A stretch of 64,000 nt of DNA from NCBI GenBank assembly GCA_964346295.1, contig CAYFUG010000003.1, forward strand, positions 8,060 through 72,059, read 5' to 3'. This stretch comes from CAYFUG01 sp964346295 (GTDB taxonomy: Bacteria; Patescibacteriota; Minisyncoccia; Moranbacterales; DUUL01). A program made the position numbers and the translations under genes. Shown piece after piece: positions 49,381-57,580 of this stretch (positions are counted from its first letter, which is position 1; each line of letters starts with the position of its first letter). The notes below the pieces were generated by a model that searched no databases, was not told the origin of the DNA, and worked only from the letters and a program-made list of their open reading frames with translations.

Positions 49381-51117
49381 TTAACCCTTCCTCTCATCTT
49401 TCTTGATAATCTTCTCCGTCACCCAAAACTCCCCCATATAATACTTCAGCATTTGGCGAGTCTGAGCGTGCACCGCCGGTGTCGCTCCTAAAATCGGAGC
49501 AATAAGAGGCGCCAAAAACCACTGAAAAAACATGTTGGCGTAGCGCCACTTGCTATATTTAGCTGGTCGAGGAGGCATTAGGAGAAAACTCAAAAACATC
49601 GAGCTTACCAGGCCTATCATCGCCAAAGTCATCAAAAAACGAGTGATGTAAGGCAAATTATGGGCCAATACCGATTCATTAAAGCGCTCTCCGCCCAAAA
49701 TCAGCGGTAGCCATCCCAGTAAAGCCAAGATAAAAGAAGCGGTAGCCCAACTGTGATGCCCTTCTAGCATGGTGAAAAGATATTTAAACTTCTTCCAAAA
49801 AGGAATTTTTTTGTTGCGTCGAAAGGCCCGAGCCAAAAGAGGAAAGTTCTCGATGCCGTAAGCCCAACGGTGCTTTTGTTTGTACTGATTTTTAATGGTA
49901 TGCCAATAATTATTCCCCAGCACCGCATCCATAGAAACCGGCAAATAAACCGGTTTTACCTGATAATCGCCGTCAAAAAAGTTGTAGCCCTTCCAATAAA
50001 TAATGGAATCCTCCGAGATCACATTCACCGGCCAATACCCCACATCCACAATGGTCTTGAAGGCCTCGCTATGAGAAGAAAAAGTTACCATGTGATCCGG
50101 TCGCATCGACTCCACCATGTGCCAAAAAGAAGAACCAGTTACAATCACTCGCACCGGCGCAATGGTGTCCCAAAGATTGTTGTGATACATCGGAAGAGGC
50201 TGATAAGCGTGCTGCAAGCGCTTGGGCTCCGTCACAAAAGCATAAGTCAAAGCCGCCAAGTACTGGGGATGAGCGCAAGCTTCACAATCAAAATTAGTCA
50301 GCATCACATTTTCCAAGGGAATATTCTTCTTTTCTAGGTAGATCTTTAATTTTTTAGCGGCGTAAGTAGCGTTAGAAGCCTTGCACTTCATTTCATCATC
50401 CTTAACTTTATGAACAGTCACTAAAAAATCAAGAAATTTGTCGCCATAAGCTTCTCGCAAAACTTTCTCCTTTTTGTCCCGTTTTTCCTTAGGCTCCCGT
50501 TCCTCCATTGCCAGAAGAATAATGATTTTGTTTTTCGGATAATTAGAGCGATAAATCGCCTCCATTGCCGGTTTAATATTCTCTGCGTCTTCAATGGCCG
50601 TTGGCAGCATTATCACATGATAAACTTTCTTCCAGTCCAAAAACTGATCCTGATTCTTTAAATCCTCCTTAGCTCTTTTGAGGAAGTTTTTTCGCTCAAT
50701 CAAGCGCTGCTTAAGCAACTTGCGAAGCTTCCGACTCATCCCAGGAGTTCTCAGCTCTTCTTTGGTGTCCTTAATTTCTCCTTCTAGCTCCTCCAAAAGA
50801 GAGTCGCCTTGAAAAATCCGCCGCAACCGATAGCGCCAATCAATCCGCTTAGAGCGTTCTAGCTTGCGATAAGCCATGATAGAATAACTAGCGATATAAA
50901 CCGTCCGATAGAGCCAGTAAATATCAAAGGCAATAATAAAAATGGCCGCCCACACCGGCAAAACCCAAGAAAGCACAAACATTCCAAGTAAAGTCAGCCA
51001 AGTAAAAAAGCCTGGCATGCTCTCAAAAAAGCGCTGCCAGAAATGTTCCGTCGGATCCGGATCCCGCGGATCGGGATAAGTCCAACCATTCTTACCAATA
51101 TTGCTAGTACTAGTCAT
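49381..51117 (-). CDS. GT2 family processive-type glycosyltransferase
   Basis: This 578-residue membrane glycosyltransferase resembles cellulose-synthase-like GT2 enzymes. Two N-terminal membrane segments (LTLLGMFVLSWVLPVWAAIF) and a coiled-coil region are followed by the GT-A domain: VIMLPTAIEDAENI, the DxD-like NFDCEACAHPQYL and VISEDSIIYWKG (acidic ED). The acceptor/product motif is QKHRWAYGIENF, of the QxxRW kind. Several membrane segments form the C-terminus. It probably adds or polymerises sugars for a surface glycan. Upstream is the restriction-modification pair. Confidence 0.85.
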   Translation of the reverse strand: MTSTSNIGKNGWTYPDPRDPDPTEHFWQRFFESMPGFFTWLTLLGMFVLSWVLPVWAAIFIIAFDIYWLYRTVYIASYSIMAYRKLERSKRIDWRYRLRRIFQGDSLLEELEGEIKDTKEELRTPGMSRKLRKLLKQRLIERKNFLKRAKEDLKNQDQFLDWKKVYHVIMLPTAIEDAENIKPAMEAIYRSNYPKNKIIILLAMEEREPKEKRDKKEKVLREAYGDKFLDFLVTVHKVKDDEMKCKASNATYAAKKLKIYLEKKNIPLENVMLTNFDCEACAHPQYLAALTYAFVTEPKRLQHAYQPLPMYHNNLWDTIAPVRVIVTGSSFWHMVESMRPDHMVTFSSHSEAFKTIVDVGYWPVNVISEDSIIYWKGYNFFDGDYQVKPVYLPVSMDAVLGNNYWHTIKNQYKQKHRWAYGIENFPLLARAFRRNKKIPFWKKFKYLFTMLEGHHSWATASFILALLGWLPLILGGERFNESVLAHNLPYITRFLMTLAMIGLVSSMFLSFLLMPPRPAKYSKWRYANMFFQWFLAPLIAPILGATPAVHAQTRQMLKYYMGEFWVTEKIIKKDERKG

Positions 51118-51282
51118 TTTAAAAACCCAATCTTAAAATTTCTTTAAATTGGGTAACTTAATCACCTTTTTCCAATCTATCACTCCCTTTGAGCATACTG
51201 ACATAAGCGTCTAACAACTTTCCAATTAGAATTTCATCCAGACGATATTATGTTTGCAAAATTCCAATCCTCAGAAATTTTA
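51118..51282. other. Spacer between the restriction gene and GT2
   Basis: AT-rich, no gene and no clear terminator seen. Confidence 0.4.
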
Positions 51283-51924
51283 TCAATTCTCTCTCATACC
51301 TAAAATGGTTTCAATAAATTTTGTCCTCGCATAAAAGGCTCTGGTTTTTTTGCTTTTTCCTCCCTGCCCTTTTGTTCTTGGTTGGATAAATTTACCCATC
51401 TTGCTAGACAAAACCTCGATCTTGCCCCTGCCATCCTTGAGAGCTTCTTGAACAACCTCATAATCTTCTTTGATTTGCTGCCAAAAATTTGTAGAAAGTA
51501 AATCAAAACTATTCACATAAAGCAATTTTGACGAGCTTTCTTCGTTATCTACTCTTTCACGACCGCAAATAATCATTTTTTGCATCTTATTGAACAAATG
51601 ACTTTCTTCGAAAGGTTTTTCCATAACATCTTCGGGGTTAATCATAGTAATAGCCATTGTTTCCTTAACTCTCCATGTCCCATCTTTCTTACTAACCAAA
51701 GGAACAAGCTTCAGCTCCCAATAATCACCGTTAGAAGCCTGCACAGCGTTATTTCCAAGTCCAACAGCTCGTTCAAGTGTGAGACCTGCCCAACCTTTAT
51801 TTAATTTTCCATTTTCACCCTTAAAAACAGTAACACCGAATTCATCGGCGAGCCCTCTAAGATCTTCTCCGATAAGTCTCTGTAATTTTTGCGTAGCCTC
51901 AAAACGAGTAACTTCTTTCATCAA
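51283..51924 (-). CDS. Type II restriction endonuclease, MvaI/BcnI-like
   Basis: This 213-residue protein shows GWAGLTLERAVGLGNN and then NGDYWELKLVPLV. The Asp and the E-x-K pair form the PD-(D/E)xK active site of the MvaI/BcnI/MutH-like group, which nicks or cuts as a monomer. It begins two bases after the stop of the DNA methyltransferase gene, so the two form a restriction-modification operon (M then R). Low GC relative to its neighbours suggests transfer. The target site cannot be read off; MvaI/BcnI relatives cut CC(W/S)GG-like sites. Confidence 0.8.
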   Translation of the reverse strand: MMKEVTRFEATQKLQRLIGEDLRGLADEFGVTVFKGENGKLNKGWAGLTLERAVGLGNNAVQASNGDYWELKLVPLVSKKDGTWRVKETMAITMINPEDVMEKPFEESHLFNKMQKMIICGRERVDNEESSSKLLYVNSFDLLSTNFWQQIKEDYEVVQEALKDGRGKIEVLSSKMGKFIQPRTKGQGGKSKKTRAFYARTKFIETILGMREN

Positions 51925-51926
51925 TT

Positions 51927-52835
51927 TTAAACTAAAGCGTATTCAAGCCTTCTGTCCTCAGCCTTACATTGCTCAGTTGAATTTTCAGGATTACGACTCC
52001 TTTCTATGTTATCATAAAGTAATTCAAATCGTTTAATAGATAAATCGAGATACTTTTTTTCCATATCGATACCAATAAAATCTCTGCCAAAAAGATAAGC
52101 AGCGAGACCAGTTGTTGAACTACCCGTAAAAGGATCTAGGATAATATCCCCCTTGTTTGTGCTAGCAAGTACAATCCGCTTCAAAAGATCAATTGGTTTT
52201 TGCGTAGGGTGCTTACCAAAAGTCTTCTCAATGGGACCCGGCGTATTAATGGCCCAAACAGAACGCATTTGCTTTCCTTCTTCATGTAAAATTTCAATAG
52301 ACTGTTTTCTTCCACAACCTGAGCAATTAAACTTCTTTTTATAATTATCGGTCCAATTTTTCATCAACTTATAATTAAAAGTATGCTTCGATTTTTTTTC
52401 TTTCCTCGCCCACAAAAGCGTCTCGTGACTCGCAGTAAAAAATCGACAACTTAGGTTTGGAGAAGCATTTGGCTTAAACCAAGCAACATCATTTAAGATA
52501 TGGTATTTAGAAACTTGTAGAGCAAAGCCACATTGATAAATAGAATGATAAGTTCCTGAAATCCAAATAGTCCCGCCAGGCTTCAAAACACGCCTACACG
52601 CTTCAATCCAAGCAAGATGAAACTCAAAATCTCTTTTTAAGCCACTGCTTTTGTCCCAATCGCCTTTATTAACATTTACCATTTTGCCAGCCTGGCAAGT
52701 AAACCCGTCATTAGATAAGTTGTAAGGAGGATCGGCAAATATCATATCTACTGAACCTTCCTCTATTTCACTTAAAACATCCAGGCAATTTGCTTTGTAA
52801 AGAGAAAAATTTGGTTTTTTGTAATATGTTTTCAT
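51927..52835 (-). CDS. DNA methyltransferase, beta-class, of the restriction-modification pair
   Basis: This 302-residue AdoMet-dependent amino-methyltransferase (N6-adenine or N4-cytosine) has motif IV MIFADPPYNLSNDG near residue 33 and motif I LDPFTGSSTTGLAAYLFG near residue 240, the beta order. HPTQKPIDLLKRIV lies between. A CSGCGRKQ Cys pair in the target-recognition region is unusual. It is the upstream gene of the pair. It lies between enolase and GT2, next to a family H right-arm remnant, and is AT-rich. Confidence 0.88.
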   Translation of the reverse strand: MKTYYKKPNFSLYKANCLDVLSEIEEGSVDMIFADPPYNLSNDGFTCQAGKMVNVNKGDWDKSSGLKRDFEFHLAWIEACRRVLKPGGTIWISGTYHSIYQCGFALQVSKYHILNDVAWFKPNASPNLSCRFFTASHETLLWARKEKKSKHTFNYKLMKNWTDNYKKKFNCSGCGRKQSIEILHEEGKQMRSVWAINTPGPIEKTFGKHPTQKPIDLLKRIVLASTNKGDIILDPFTGSSTTGLAAYLFGRDFIGIDMEKKYLDLSIKRFELLYDNIERSRNPENSTEQCKAEDRRLEYALV

Positions 52836-52852
52836 GCCTACAATGTATCATT

Positions 52853-52876
52853 TTGTTTCAAAATTTGGAAGCCCCC
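52853..52876 (+). repeat. Family H right-arm remnant at the end of eno
   Basis: TTTCAAAATTTGGAAGCCCC is the right arm of family H. It carries the last codons of eno (G-A-S-K-F-stop on the minus strand). No core or left arm is next to it; the methyltransferase gene starts instead. Confidence 0.65.
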
Positions 52877-54129
52877 CGTTCTGCTTCAATTTCCGCAACC
52901 CGATTATATTTAGAAACCCGCTCCCCTCTTGCCGGCGCTCCAAACTTCACAAAATCCGCTTCAGTCGCTACTGCCAAATCGGCAATAAAATCATCAATAG
53001 TCTCTCCGCTCCGGTGAGAAACGGCAATCTTCATATCGTTATACTTGGCCTCTCGAACAGTTTGAATGGTTTCCGTCAAAGAACCAATTTGATTGACTTT
53101 AATCAAGACCGCATTGCAAGCCTTTCGTTCTATTGCCTCTACCACCAACTTTTGGTTAGTCACCAATAAATCATCTCCAATAATCGTGATCTTCTCCCCC
53201 ATCTGCTCAGTAAATTTTTCCCAGCCATCCCAGTCGAACTCGCTCAAAGGATCCTCGATCAGTGCCAGTTTGTACTTCTCTACCCACTCCTTGTACATCG
53301 TGTTCATCGACTCACTGCTCAAAGAAACTCTGTCTAACTTGAGATCGTACTGCTTAGCTTCCTTGTTGTAAAACTCACTAGCCGCCGCGTCGATTCCGGT
53401 TTTGATTTGACGTTCTAATTCAAATCGACTGGCGTTAATCGCCTCCACAATCACCTCCAAGGCTTCCTGATTAGATCCTAAACTGGGAGCAAAGCCGCCT
53501 TCGTCCCCCACTGCCACTCGGTAACCCATTTTGACTAGGTTAGCTTTGAGAATTTGATAGATCTCCGCTCCCGCCGCAATCCGCTCGGAAAAAGTGCCTA
53601 ATCCGTGCGGTACTAGCATGAATTCCTGTAAATCCAAGCCACTATCAGCATGCTTACCTCCATTAATGACATTCATCATCGGAATCGGAAAACGATAATC
53701 CGGAGTAGAAGTAAAGCCAAAAGTTTCCTGTAAATGCTGCCAGAGAGGCTTATTTTGAGCCGCCGCCGCTGCTCGAGCCACGGCTAAAGAAACTGCCAAA
53801 ATTGCGTTAGCCCCCAAATTAGACTTGTTCTCCGTTCCATCCAACTCCAACATTCGCTGGTCGATTCCCTCCTGGTCCAGAGCACTAAAATCGCTCAAAC
53901 CGGGAAAAATCTTCTTTTCAATATTGTCACAAGCTTTTCGCACTCCTTTGCCGGCAAACCTTTCTTGGTCCCCGTCCCGCAATTCCAAGGCTTCCCTGGA
54001 ACCGGTAGAAGCTCCGGAAGGCACAGTGGCTTTGCCAGCTGTTCCATCCTCCAAGACTACTGTTGCTTGAACTGTTGGCAATGCCCGAGAGTCCAAAATT
54101 TCTCGCGCCTGAATTGACTTAATTTTCAT
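52858..54129 (-). CDS. eno: Enolase
   Basis: Enolase interconverts 2-phosphoglycerate and phosphoenolpyruvate in glycolysis. The 423-residue protein has SGASTGSREALELRDGD, GDEGGFAPSLGSNQEALE, the Mg ligands in ALIEDPLSEFDWDGW and IIGDDLLVTN. The catalytic Lys region is LIKVNQIGSLTETI, with the downstream SHRSGETIDDFIADLAVAT. The gene is complete. Its C-terminus GASKF is encoded by a family H right arm. Confidence 0.98.
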   Translation of the reverse strand: MKIKSIQAREILDSRALPTVQATVVLEDGTAGKATVPSGASTGSREALELRDGDQERFAGKGVRKACDNIEKKIFPGLSDFSALDQEGIDQRMLELDGTENKSNLGANAILAVSLAVARAAAAAQNKPLWQHLQETFGFTSTPDYRFPIPMMNVINGGKHADSGLDLQEFMLVPHGLGTFSERIAAGAEIYQILKANLVKMGYRVAVGDEGGFAPSLGSNQEALEVIVEAINASRFELERQIKTGIDAAASEFYNKEAKQYDLKLDRVSLSSESMNTMYKEWVEKYKLALIEDPLSEFDWDGWEKFTEQMGEKITIIGDDLLVTNQKLVVEAIERKACNAVLIKVNQIGSLTETIQTVREAKYNDMKIAVSHRSGETIDDFIADLAVATEADFVKFGAPARGERVSKYNRVAEIEAERGASKF

Positions 54130-54166
54130 TTTTTTAATTTAACTAATTAATCCCCTATTTTATATG

Positions 54167-54203
54167 AAACTCCCACGGGCTTACGCCCGGGGTTTCTTCT
54201 TAA
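54167..54203 (+). terminator. GC-rich stem-loop upstream of eno
   Basis: CCCACGGGC and GCCCGGGG pair around TTAC and are followed by TTTCTTCTT on the plus strand. It may be a plus-strand terminator or a small dispersed palindrome. Confidence 0.45.
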
Positions 54204-54204
54204 A

Positions 54205-54229
54205 CAAATTTTAAAAATTCGGAAGCCCC
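54205..54229 (+). repeat. Family H right-arm remnant
   Basis: AAATTTTAAAAATTCGGAAGCCCC matches the right arm only. No core is present. Confidence 0.45.
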
Positions 54230-54236
54230 AAAGCTA

Positions 54237-54264
54237 TTGACATTATACAGCCAAAGAATACAAT
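54237..54264 (+). promoter_or_regulatory. Promoter of the tRNA-Lys array
   Basis: TTGACA (54237-54242), a spacer of 16 and TACAAT (54259-54264). A CCAAGGCATTTGG stem with a T run follows at about 54274-54297, so the transcript may be attenuated before the tRNA. Confidence 0.55.
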
Positions 54265-54320
54265 GAGCAATGCTCCAAGGCATTTGGTCTTTTTTGTTTT
54301 AGGATTGTTTTAAGATAAGG

Positions 54321-54376
54321 AGCTCAGTCGGGAGAGCTGGAAAGCAAAGCTTTTCAGGACTTTTAAGCTGATGATC
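54321..54376 (+). pseudogene. tRNA-Lys fragment with expanded anticodon arm
   Basis: It begins AGCTCAGTCGGGAGAGCTGG and contains the same AAAGC...GCTTTTCAGGAC insertion as the two complete variants. It is truncated at both ends and runs directly into the intact tRNA-Lys. Confidence 0.6.
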
Positions 54377-54449
54377 GGGCGCATAGCTCAGTCGGTAGAG
54401 CAACAGCCTTTTAAGCTGATGGTCGGGGGTTCAAATCCCTCTGCGCCCA
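54377..54449 (+). tRNA. tRNA-Lys (anticodon TTT)
   Basis: The acceptor GGGCGCA/TGCGCCC, D arm GCTC/GAGC, anticodon loop CTTTTAA in a CAGC/GCTG stem and T arm GGGGGTTCAAATCCCTC are complete. CCA is not encoded. Confidence 0.95.
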
Positions 54450-54472
54450 CATTTTATAATCTAGCCTAAGCT

Positions 54473-54561
54473 GGGCGCATAGCTCAGTCGGGAGAGCTGG
54501 AAAGCACAGCTTTTCAGGACTTTTAAGCTGATGGTCGGGGGTTCAAATCCCTCTGCGCCCA
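54473..54561 (+). pseudogene. tRNA-Lys-like copy with hairpin insertion, variant 1
   Basis: Acceptor, D and T arms are identical to tRNA-Lys. The anticodon arm gains TGGAAAG on the left and TTTTCAGGA on the right, which pair with each other (TGGAAAG/CTTTTCA). Length is 89 instead of 73. It probably does not function as a normal tRNA unless processed. Confidence 0.7.
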
Positions 54562-54584
54562 CATTTTATAATCTAGCCTAAGCT

Positions 54585-54673
54585 GGGCGCATAGCTCAGT
54601 CGGGAGAGCTGGAAAGCACAGCTTTTCAGGACTTTTAAGCTGATGGTCGGGGGTTCAAATCCCTCTGCGCCCA
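54585..54673 (+). pseudogene. tRNA-Lys-like copy with hairpin insertion, variant 2
   Basis: Identical to variant 1, including the 23-bp spacer before it, giving a tandem period of 112 bp. Confidence 0.7.
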
Positions 54674-54829
54674 CCGTTCTTCGCTGAAACTTCGAACGGC
54701 ACAGCCGTACATTTAGCGATTTCTTAAAAAAAGCATACACCTAAAATTAATCGCAAAGGACGCCCTTCGTAGCCTTCTCAATCTTCAAAGCTTCAGCGAA
54801 GAAGATGGCGAAGAAGGGACATTGAAACC

Positions 54830-55081
54830 ATGTTTTATGTCTACATCATCCAAAGCATAAAATACCCCTAACAATTTTATACTGGCTTTTCAGATAATCT
54901 CAAAACTAGAATCCCCAATCACAACTCGGGAAAAATTCTCCATACCAAGAAATTTAGGCCTTGGAAGTTAGTATTCTATTCTGCTTTCAAAGAGAAGATG
55001 ACCGCTCTTAAGTTTGAAAGGTACCTCAAGACAGCCTCTGGGATTGCCTTTCGAAACAAGCGACTTTTGAATAACGACTAG
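54830..55081 (+). pseudogene. GIY-YIG single-domain nuclease, broken by a stop
   Basis: Read through, the 84 codons give MFYVYIIQSIKYP-stop-QFYTGFSDNLKTRI, then NHNSGKILHTKKFRPWKL and AFKEKMTALKFERYLKTASG. This is a UPF0213-type GIY-YIG protein, with YVYI and FYTG as the name-giving motif. Codon 14 is TAA (54869-54871). The rest is intact, so the loss looks recent or is a sequencing error. Such small genes are common next to repeats and tRNAs in CPR genomes. Confidence 0.75.
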
Positions 55082-55188
55082 CCCTCTGCCTCATTTCATA
55101 AAGAACTCTAAAGCTTTGAACGACACAGTCTGCAAACTTTAGCAAATTATTCAAACAAAAAACGAATCGCTTACTTTGATACATCACC

Positions 55189-55212
55189 AGGAGGAATTCA
55201 TCCTCCTTTTCT
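55189..55212 (+). terminator. Hairpin with T run before the ABC exporter
   Basis: AGGAGGA and TCCTCCT pair around ATTCA, followed by TTTCTGTTTG, 18 bp before the exporter start codon. It could be an attenuator of that gene. Confidence 0.6.
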
Positions 55213-55229
55213 GTTTGTTAAAAAACTTT

Positions 55230-57041
55230 ATGAAAACCAAGAAAATTCCGAAAACCAAACAGCCTCCCAAGCTCACCCGCAAAACCTTGCGGTATTTTTG
55301 GTCTCATTTAAAGAATCACAAAGGGAAGATCACTGGGACTTTAGTTTTTTTTGCTATTGCAGTTTTAGTAGCTGATATTGCTCGGCCCTATCTTTATAAG
55401 GAATTGATTGATTCTATTACTAGTTTTCAGGGAGGAGACAAAAACATTCTTTACCCGGAACTTCTCAGTGTCTTTCTTTACCTAGCTGGAAGTTATCTTC
55501 TAACAGAACTATTGCTGTGGCGCTTAGCTGGTTATTTTATTATCAAACTGGAGCTGGAAATTATCAAGAGTATCACCGACGACTGTTATCGGGTTATTCA
55601 AAATCATTCCAGTGGCTTTTTCGCCGATAATTTTACCGGGACGCTGGTAGCTCGAGTGAAGCGGATGTTTGGTTCTTTTGAGCGCATCACGGATGTCTTT
55701 GTTTTTAATATTTTCATGAATAGCATCGTCCTTCTAGCCTCTTCTGCTATTCTTTTTGCTATTTCGCCTATTTTTCTGATTATTATTTTCAGTTGGCTAA
55801 TTATTTACCTCAGTGCTACTTTTTGGTTTTCTAACTGGAAAATGAAGTACGACCTTTGGGAAGCCGAAAAAGATTCTAAAATGACTGGGGAATTAGCTGA
55901 TGGTGTCACTAATTCTTTGGCTATTAAACAATTTTCTCGTCTCCCTTACGAGTTAAAGCGCTTCTTTAGCGTAACTCAAGAAAAAAAGCAGGTGCAATAT
56001 ACCAATTGGTTTATGGGAGAGCTTTCTAGGTTAGTTTCTGGCGTGCTTAATGGGTTAATGGGAGTAACAGTTCTTTTCCTATCTATTAAACTTTGGCTGG
56101 CAAATCAAATTACGGTGGGAGAAGTGGTAATGGTCCAACTAATCGTCAACAACATCTCTCACTTTATGTGGAACATGGAACGAGTTTTTCGCAATCTTTA
56201 CAGTGCTCTTTCTGACGCCAATGAAATGACTGAAATCATTGAAGCCCCCATCGAAGTCCAAGATCCGGCCCGACCCGAAATGGTTCGAATTAAGCAAGGT
56301 GCCATTAAATTAGATAAGGTCAGTTTTGCTTACGAAAACACCTCAGTCTTTGAAAATCTCAACTTAAAAATCCCTGCCGGCAAAAAAATTGGCATTGTAG
56401 GAGAATCCGGCGCCGGAAAAAGCACTTTGATCAAGCTACTGCTGAGATTTTCCGACCCTCAAAAAGGCCAGATTTTAATCGACGACCAAGACATCAGTCA
56501 GATTCGCCAAGCTGATTTACGAAAAAACATTGCCTTTGTGCCTCAAGAAAGCATTCTTTTCCATCGCAGCCTTTACGAAAATATTCGTTATGGGAACCTC
56601 AAGGCCTCCAAAAAGGAAGTCGAGCAAGCCGCTAAAAACGCCCAGGCTCACGATTTTATCCTTCAGACTCCCCAAAAATACGAGACTCTAGTGGGAGAGC
56701 GGGGCGTTAAACTTTCTGGCGGAGAGCGCCAACGAGTCGCTATTGCCCGAGCGATGCTCAAAAACGCCCCCATCCTAGTGCTAGACGAAGCCACCAGTTC
56801 TCTGGATTCTCAGGCAGAAGTGCTAATCCAAAAGGCCCTCCAGCGCCTGATGAAAGGCCGTACCGCCCTGGTAATTGCTCATCGGCTTTCCACTCTCCAA
56901 ATCATGGACGAGATCTTGGTGTTTGACGAAGGTCAGATTGCGGAACGCGGCACCCACCAGGAGCTTCTCAAAAACAAAGGCAAATACGCTCGCCTCTGGC
57001 AACACCAAGCCGGCGGCTTCCTCGGCGCAGACAACTGCTAG
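55230..57041 (+). CDS. ABC exporter, MsbA/lipid-multidrug type
   Basis: This 603-residue half-transporter has six N-terminal membrane segments (residues ~30-310) and one ATPase domain. Walker A is GESGAGKSTLIKLLL, the Q loop FVPQESILFHRS, the signature LSGGERQRVAIARAML, Walker B ILVLDEATSSLD and the switch IAHRLST. It works as a homodimer and exports lipids, peptides or drugs. I chose the ATG at 55230, because a longer in-frame TTG start would run through the hairpin just upstream. The terminator that follows separates it from the next gene. Confidence 0.9.
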   Translation: MKTKKIPKTKQPPKLTRKTLRYFWSHLKNHKGKITGTLVFFAIAVLVADIARPYLYKELIDSITSFQGGDKNILYPELLSVFLYLAGSYLLTELLLWRLAGYFIIKLELEIIKSITDDCYRVIQNHSSGFFADNFTGTLVARVKRMFGSFERITDVFVFNIFMNSIVLLASSAILFAISPIFLIIIFSWLIIYLSATFWFSNWKMKYDLWEAEKDSKMTGELADGVTNSLAIKQFSRLPYELKRFFSVTQEKKQVQYTNWFMGELSRLVSGVLNGLMGVTVLFLSIKLWLANQITVGEVVMVQLIVNNISHFMWNMERVFRNLYSALSDANEMTEIIEAPIEVQDPARPEMVRIKQGAIKLDKVSFAYENTSVFENLNLKIPAGKKIGIVGESGAGKSTLIKLLLRFSDPQKGQILIDDQDISQIRQADLRKNIAFVPQESILFHRSLYENIRYGNLKASKKEVEQAAKNAQAHDFILQTPQKYETLVGERGVKLSGGERQRVAIARAMLKNAPILVLDEATSSLDSQAEVLIQKALQRLMKGRTALVIAHRLSTLQIMDEILVFDEGQIAERGTHQELLKNKGKYARLWQHQAGGFLGADNC

Positions 57042-57115
57042 TCTCCAAGTTCTCCAAAACCACCAGTCTTATCAGAAAGTTCTCCTCGAAAATCAAGTAT
57101 TGATTGAACCTAAAT

Positions 57116-57145
57116 AAAAAGGACGGCATTTCCATCCTTTTTATT
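57116..57145. terminator. Terminator after the ABC exporter
   Basis: AAAAAGGA and TCCTTTTT pair around an 11-base loop. A and T runs on both sides make it bidirectional. Confidence 0.75.
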
Positions 57146-57164
57146 TATCCTTAAAAGTAAACCG

Positions 57165-57173
57165 TGCTATAAT
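57165..57173 (+). promoter_or_regulatory. Extended -10 promoter
   Basis: TGC-TATAAT with the perfect hexamer at 57168-57173. The -35 region (TTATCC about 17 bp upstream) is weak, as is usual for extended -10 promoters. It serves the gene at 57226. Confidence 0.6.
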
Positions 57174-57225
57174 CAAACTGTAAAGCCTGCAAAAGTCATA
57201 AAAGCAAATTATCTAATTAAAAATC

Positions 57226-57570
57226 ATGCCAACCAAAGACTCTCGATCCAAACTAGAGACTGCTTCCGCCCACACCCCTCTCACCGAAAAAGACCGCCGG
57301 TTAATAGAAAAACGCTATGATTCTCAACAAAAGTTAATCGATAACCTTCAAAAGACTAACGAGCATCTGACCAAGTTTAACTCTCTTTCCAGAGCTTTAG
57401 CCAAGGGAGTCTTGAGCGGACTAGGCGTGGCCATCGGAGCCTCGATTGTCGCCGCTGTTCTCTGGGCAATCTTCATGCGAGTCTACCAAGCCGCTGAAAG
57501 TCTTCCGGGAGTGGATATTATTATAGAAAGAAGTCAAATTGATAATCTAATCGAAAAACCCCAAGAATAG
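57226..57570 (+). CDS. Small single-pass membrane protein
   Basis: This 114-residue protein has a polar helical N-terminus (LTEKDRRLIEKRYDSQQKLIDNL) and one membrane segment (GLGVAIGASIVAAVLWAIFM). A short outer tail follows. It has the general form of DUF5665-type small membrane proteins common in CPR and Firmicutes, but I am not certain. Its stop codon lies in the loop of the terminator hairpin. Confidence 0.6.
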   Translation: MPTKDSRSKLETASAHTPLTEKDRRLIEKRYDSQQKLIDNLQKTNEHLTKFNSLSRALAKGVLSGLGVAIGASIVAAVLWAIFMRVYQAAESLPGVDIIIERSQIDNLIEKPQE

Positions 57571-57579
57571 TCTTGGGGT
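57554..57579. terminator. Terminator hairpin overlapping a stop codon
   Basis: ACCCCAAGA and TCTTGGGGT form a perfect stem, and the loop contains the TAG stop of the gene at 57226. The T run lies on the minus strand (five T), so it best ends minus-strand transcripts coming from the epimerase gene. Confidence 0.65.
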
Positions 57580-57580
57580 C

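Noticed and set aside
54473..54673. CRISPR-like tandem repeat
   Set aside because: The 112-bp period is a tRNA-Lys duplication with identical spacers; there are no variable spacers and no cas genes. No CRISPR array was seen in the window.
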